Translations under genes and position numbers: made by a program
In this document: in pieces, positions 22,055-22,266 of the stretch
Layout of the letters: every line of letters begins with the position of its first letter
How positions within the stretch are numbered: the first letter of the stretch is position 1
NCBI GenBank assembly: GCA_002369255.1
Contig: DFFO01000046.1
Span: 1 to 22,266 of the forward strand
DNA length: 22,266 nt
Source: Lachnospiraceae bacterium UBA3774
GTDB lineage: Bacteria > Bacillota > Clostridia > Lachnospirales > Lachnospiraceae
Reading direction: 5' to 3'
The notes under the pieces: generated by a model
What the model was told of the DNA's origin: nothing
The model's database searches: none
What the model saw: the letters and a program-made list of their open reading frames with translations, nothing else

Positions 22055-22266
22055 TTATTTCTCGATCAAATCTTCAATCGTGCAGCCCAATACTTTTGCG
22101 ATGCTATACAGCGTATCTGAGCTTGCCTTGTTGATATCCTTTCGCCGCTGTTCGTACATCTGAATGGAGCGAAGCGTCACACCCGAAAGCCTTGCAAGTT
22201 CCGCCTGTGTGCAGCCGTATGCTGCGCGGATCCGTTTCAGATTGGTATCTTTGAAGTGCTCTTTGA
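22055..22266 (-). CDS. XRE-family helix-turn-helix regulator, N-terminus cut by window
   Basis: The last 69 residues and stop of a Cro/CI-type DNA-binding protein. The part seen contains the whole HTH core: LKRIRAAYGCTQAELARLSG, then VTLRSIQMYEQRRKDINKAS with the recognition helix, then TLYSIAKVLGCTIEDLIEK. This compact form is common in Clostridia, where it is usually a stand-alone domain of about 70 residues, so only a few residues are probably missing. Its target is unknown. It may be co-transcribed with the small frame that follows. Confidence 0.88.
   Translation of the reverse strand, partial: KEHFKDTNLKRIRAAYGCTQAELARLSGVTLRSIQMYEQRRKDINKASSDTLYSIAKVLGCTIEDLIEK

Noticed and set aside
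1..22266. Mobile element or genomic island carrying the hydrogenase
   Set aside because: No transposase, integrase, tRNA attachment site or flanking repeats are visible; codon and ribosome-binding-site style match the housekeeping genes on both sides.

Overview
The window looks like chromosomal DNA of an anaerobic, fermentative Bacillota (Clostridia-type) bacterium. The signs are strong AGGAGG-type ribosome binding sites, TTG and GTG starts, a Firmicutes-style S21 and S20, a neighbouring holA, and a ferredoxin-linked membrane hydrogenase. I cannot name a genus from sequence alone. I see no transposase, tRNA, rRNA or CRISPR array.

Layout from left to right. (1) Positions 1-800 hold ribosomal protein genes rpsU (minus) and rpsT (plus), transcribed divergently from two well-formed promoters; rpsT ends at a long bidirectional terminator shared with holA. 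(2) Positions 798-5605 (minus) hold an RND-family exporter with a ~210-residue coiled-coil hairpin inserted in its periplasmic/extracellular porter domain, followed 14 nt later by holA (DNA polymerase III delta). (3) Positions 5701-20834 are one long minus-strand hydrogenase region. In transcription order it reads: a ROK-family regulator, hypF, hypC, hypD, hypE, a terminator and promoter, then mbhK, mbhL, hypA, hypB, mbhA, B, C, D, E, F, G, H(+I), M, J, N and a strong terminator. (4) Positions 21118-21927 (plus) hold purine nucleoside phosphorylase. (5) The right edge (minus) holds a truncated XRE-type helix-turn-helix gene and a possible 36-residue small ORF.

The core is a complete-looking Mrp-containing, energy-converting membrane-bound [NiFe] hydrogenase (Mbh, group 4d-like) with the full hypA-F maturation set. 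By family knowledge, reduced ferredoxin passes electrons through MbhN and MbhJ to the NiFe site in MbhL, making H2. The MbhM/MbhH/MrpA-G-like membrane arm couples this to proton movement and Na+ export. Genes in the mbh operon overlap or are spaced by a few bases, mostly with good ribosome binding sites, so they look translationally coupled.

Several parts depart from the archaeal Mbh archetype. MbhN is a 246-residue polyferredoxin with six CxxCxxCxxxC motifs instead of two, built partly by an internal 63-residue duplication. MbhH carries a C-terminal ~110-residue extension that looks like fused MbhI. MbhL stops exactly at the residue where a maturation protease would normally cut, and no such protease is seen here. 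hypA and hypB sit inside the structural operon between mbhL and mbhA. The regulator at the head of the hyp genes is a ROK protein whose sugar-kinase residues and zinc motif are lost.
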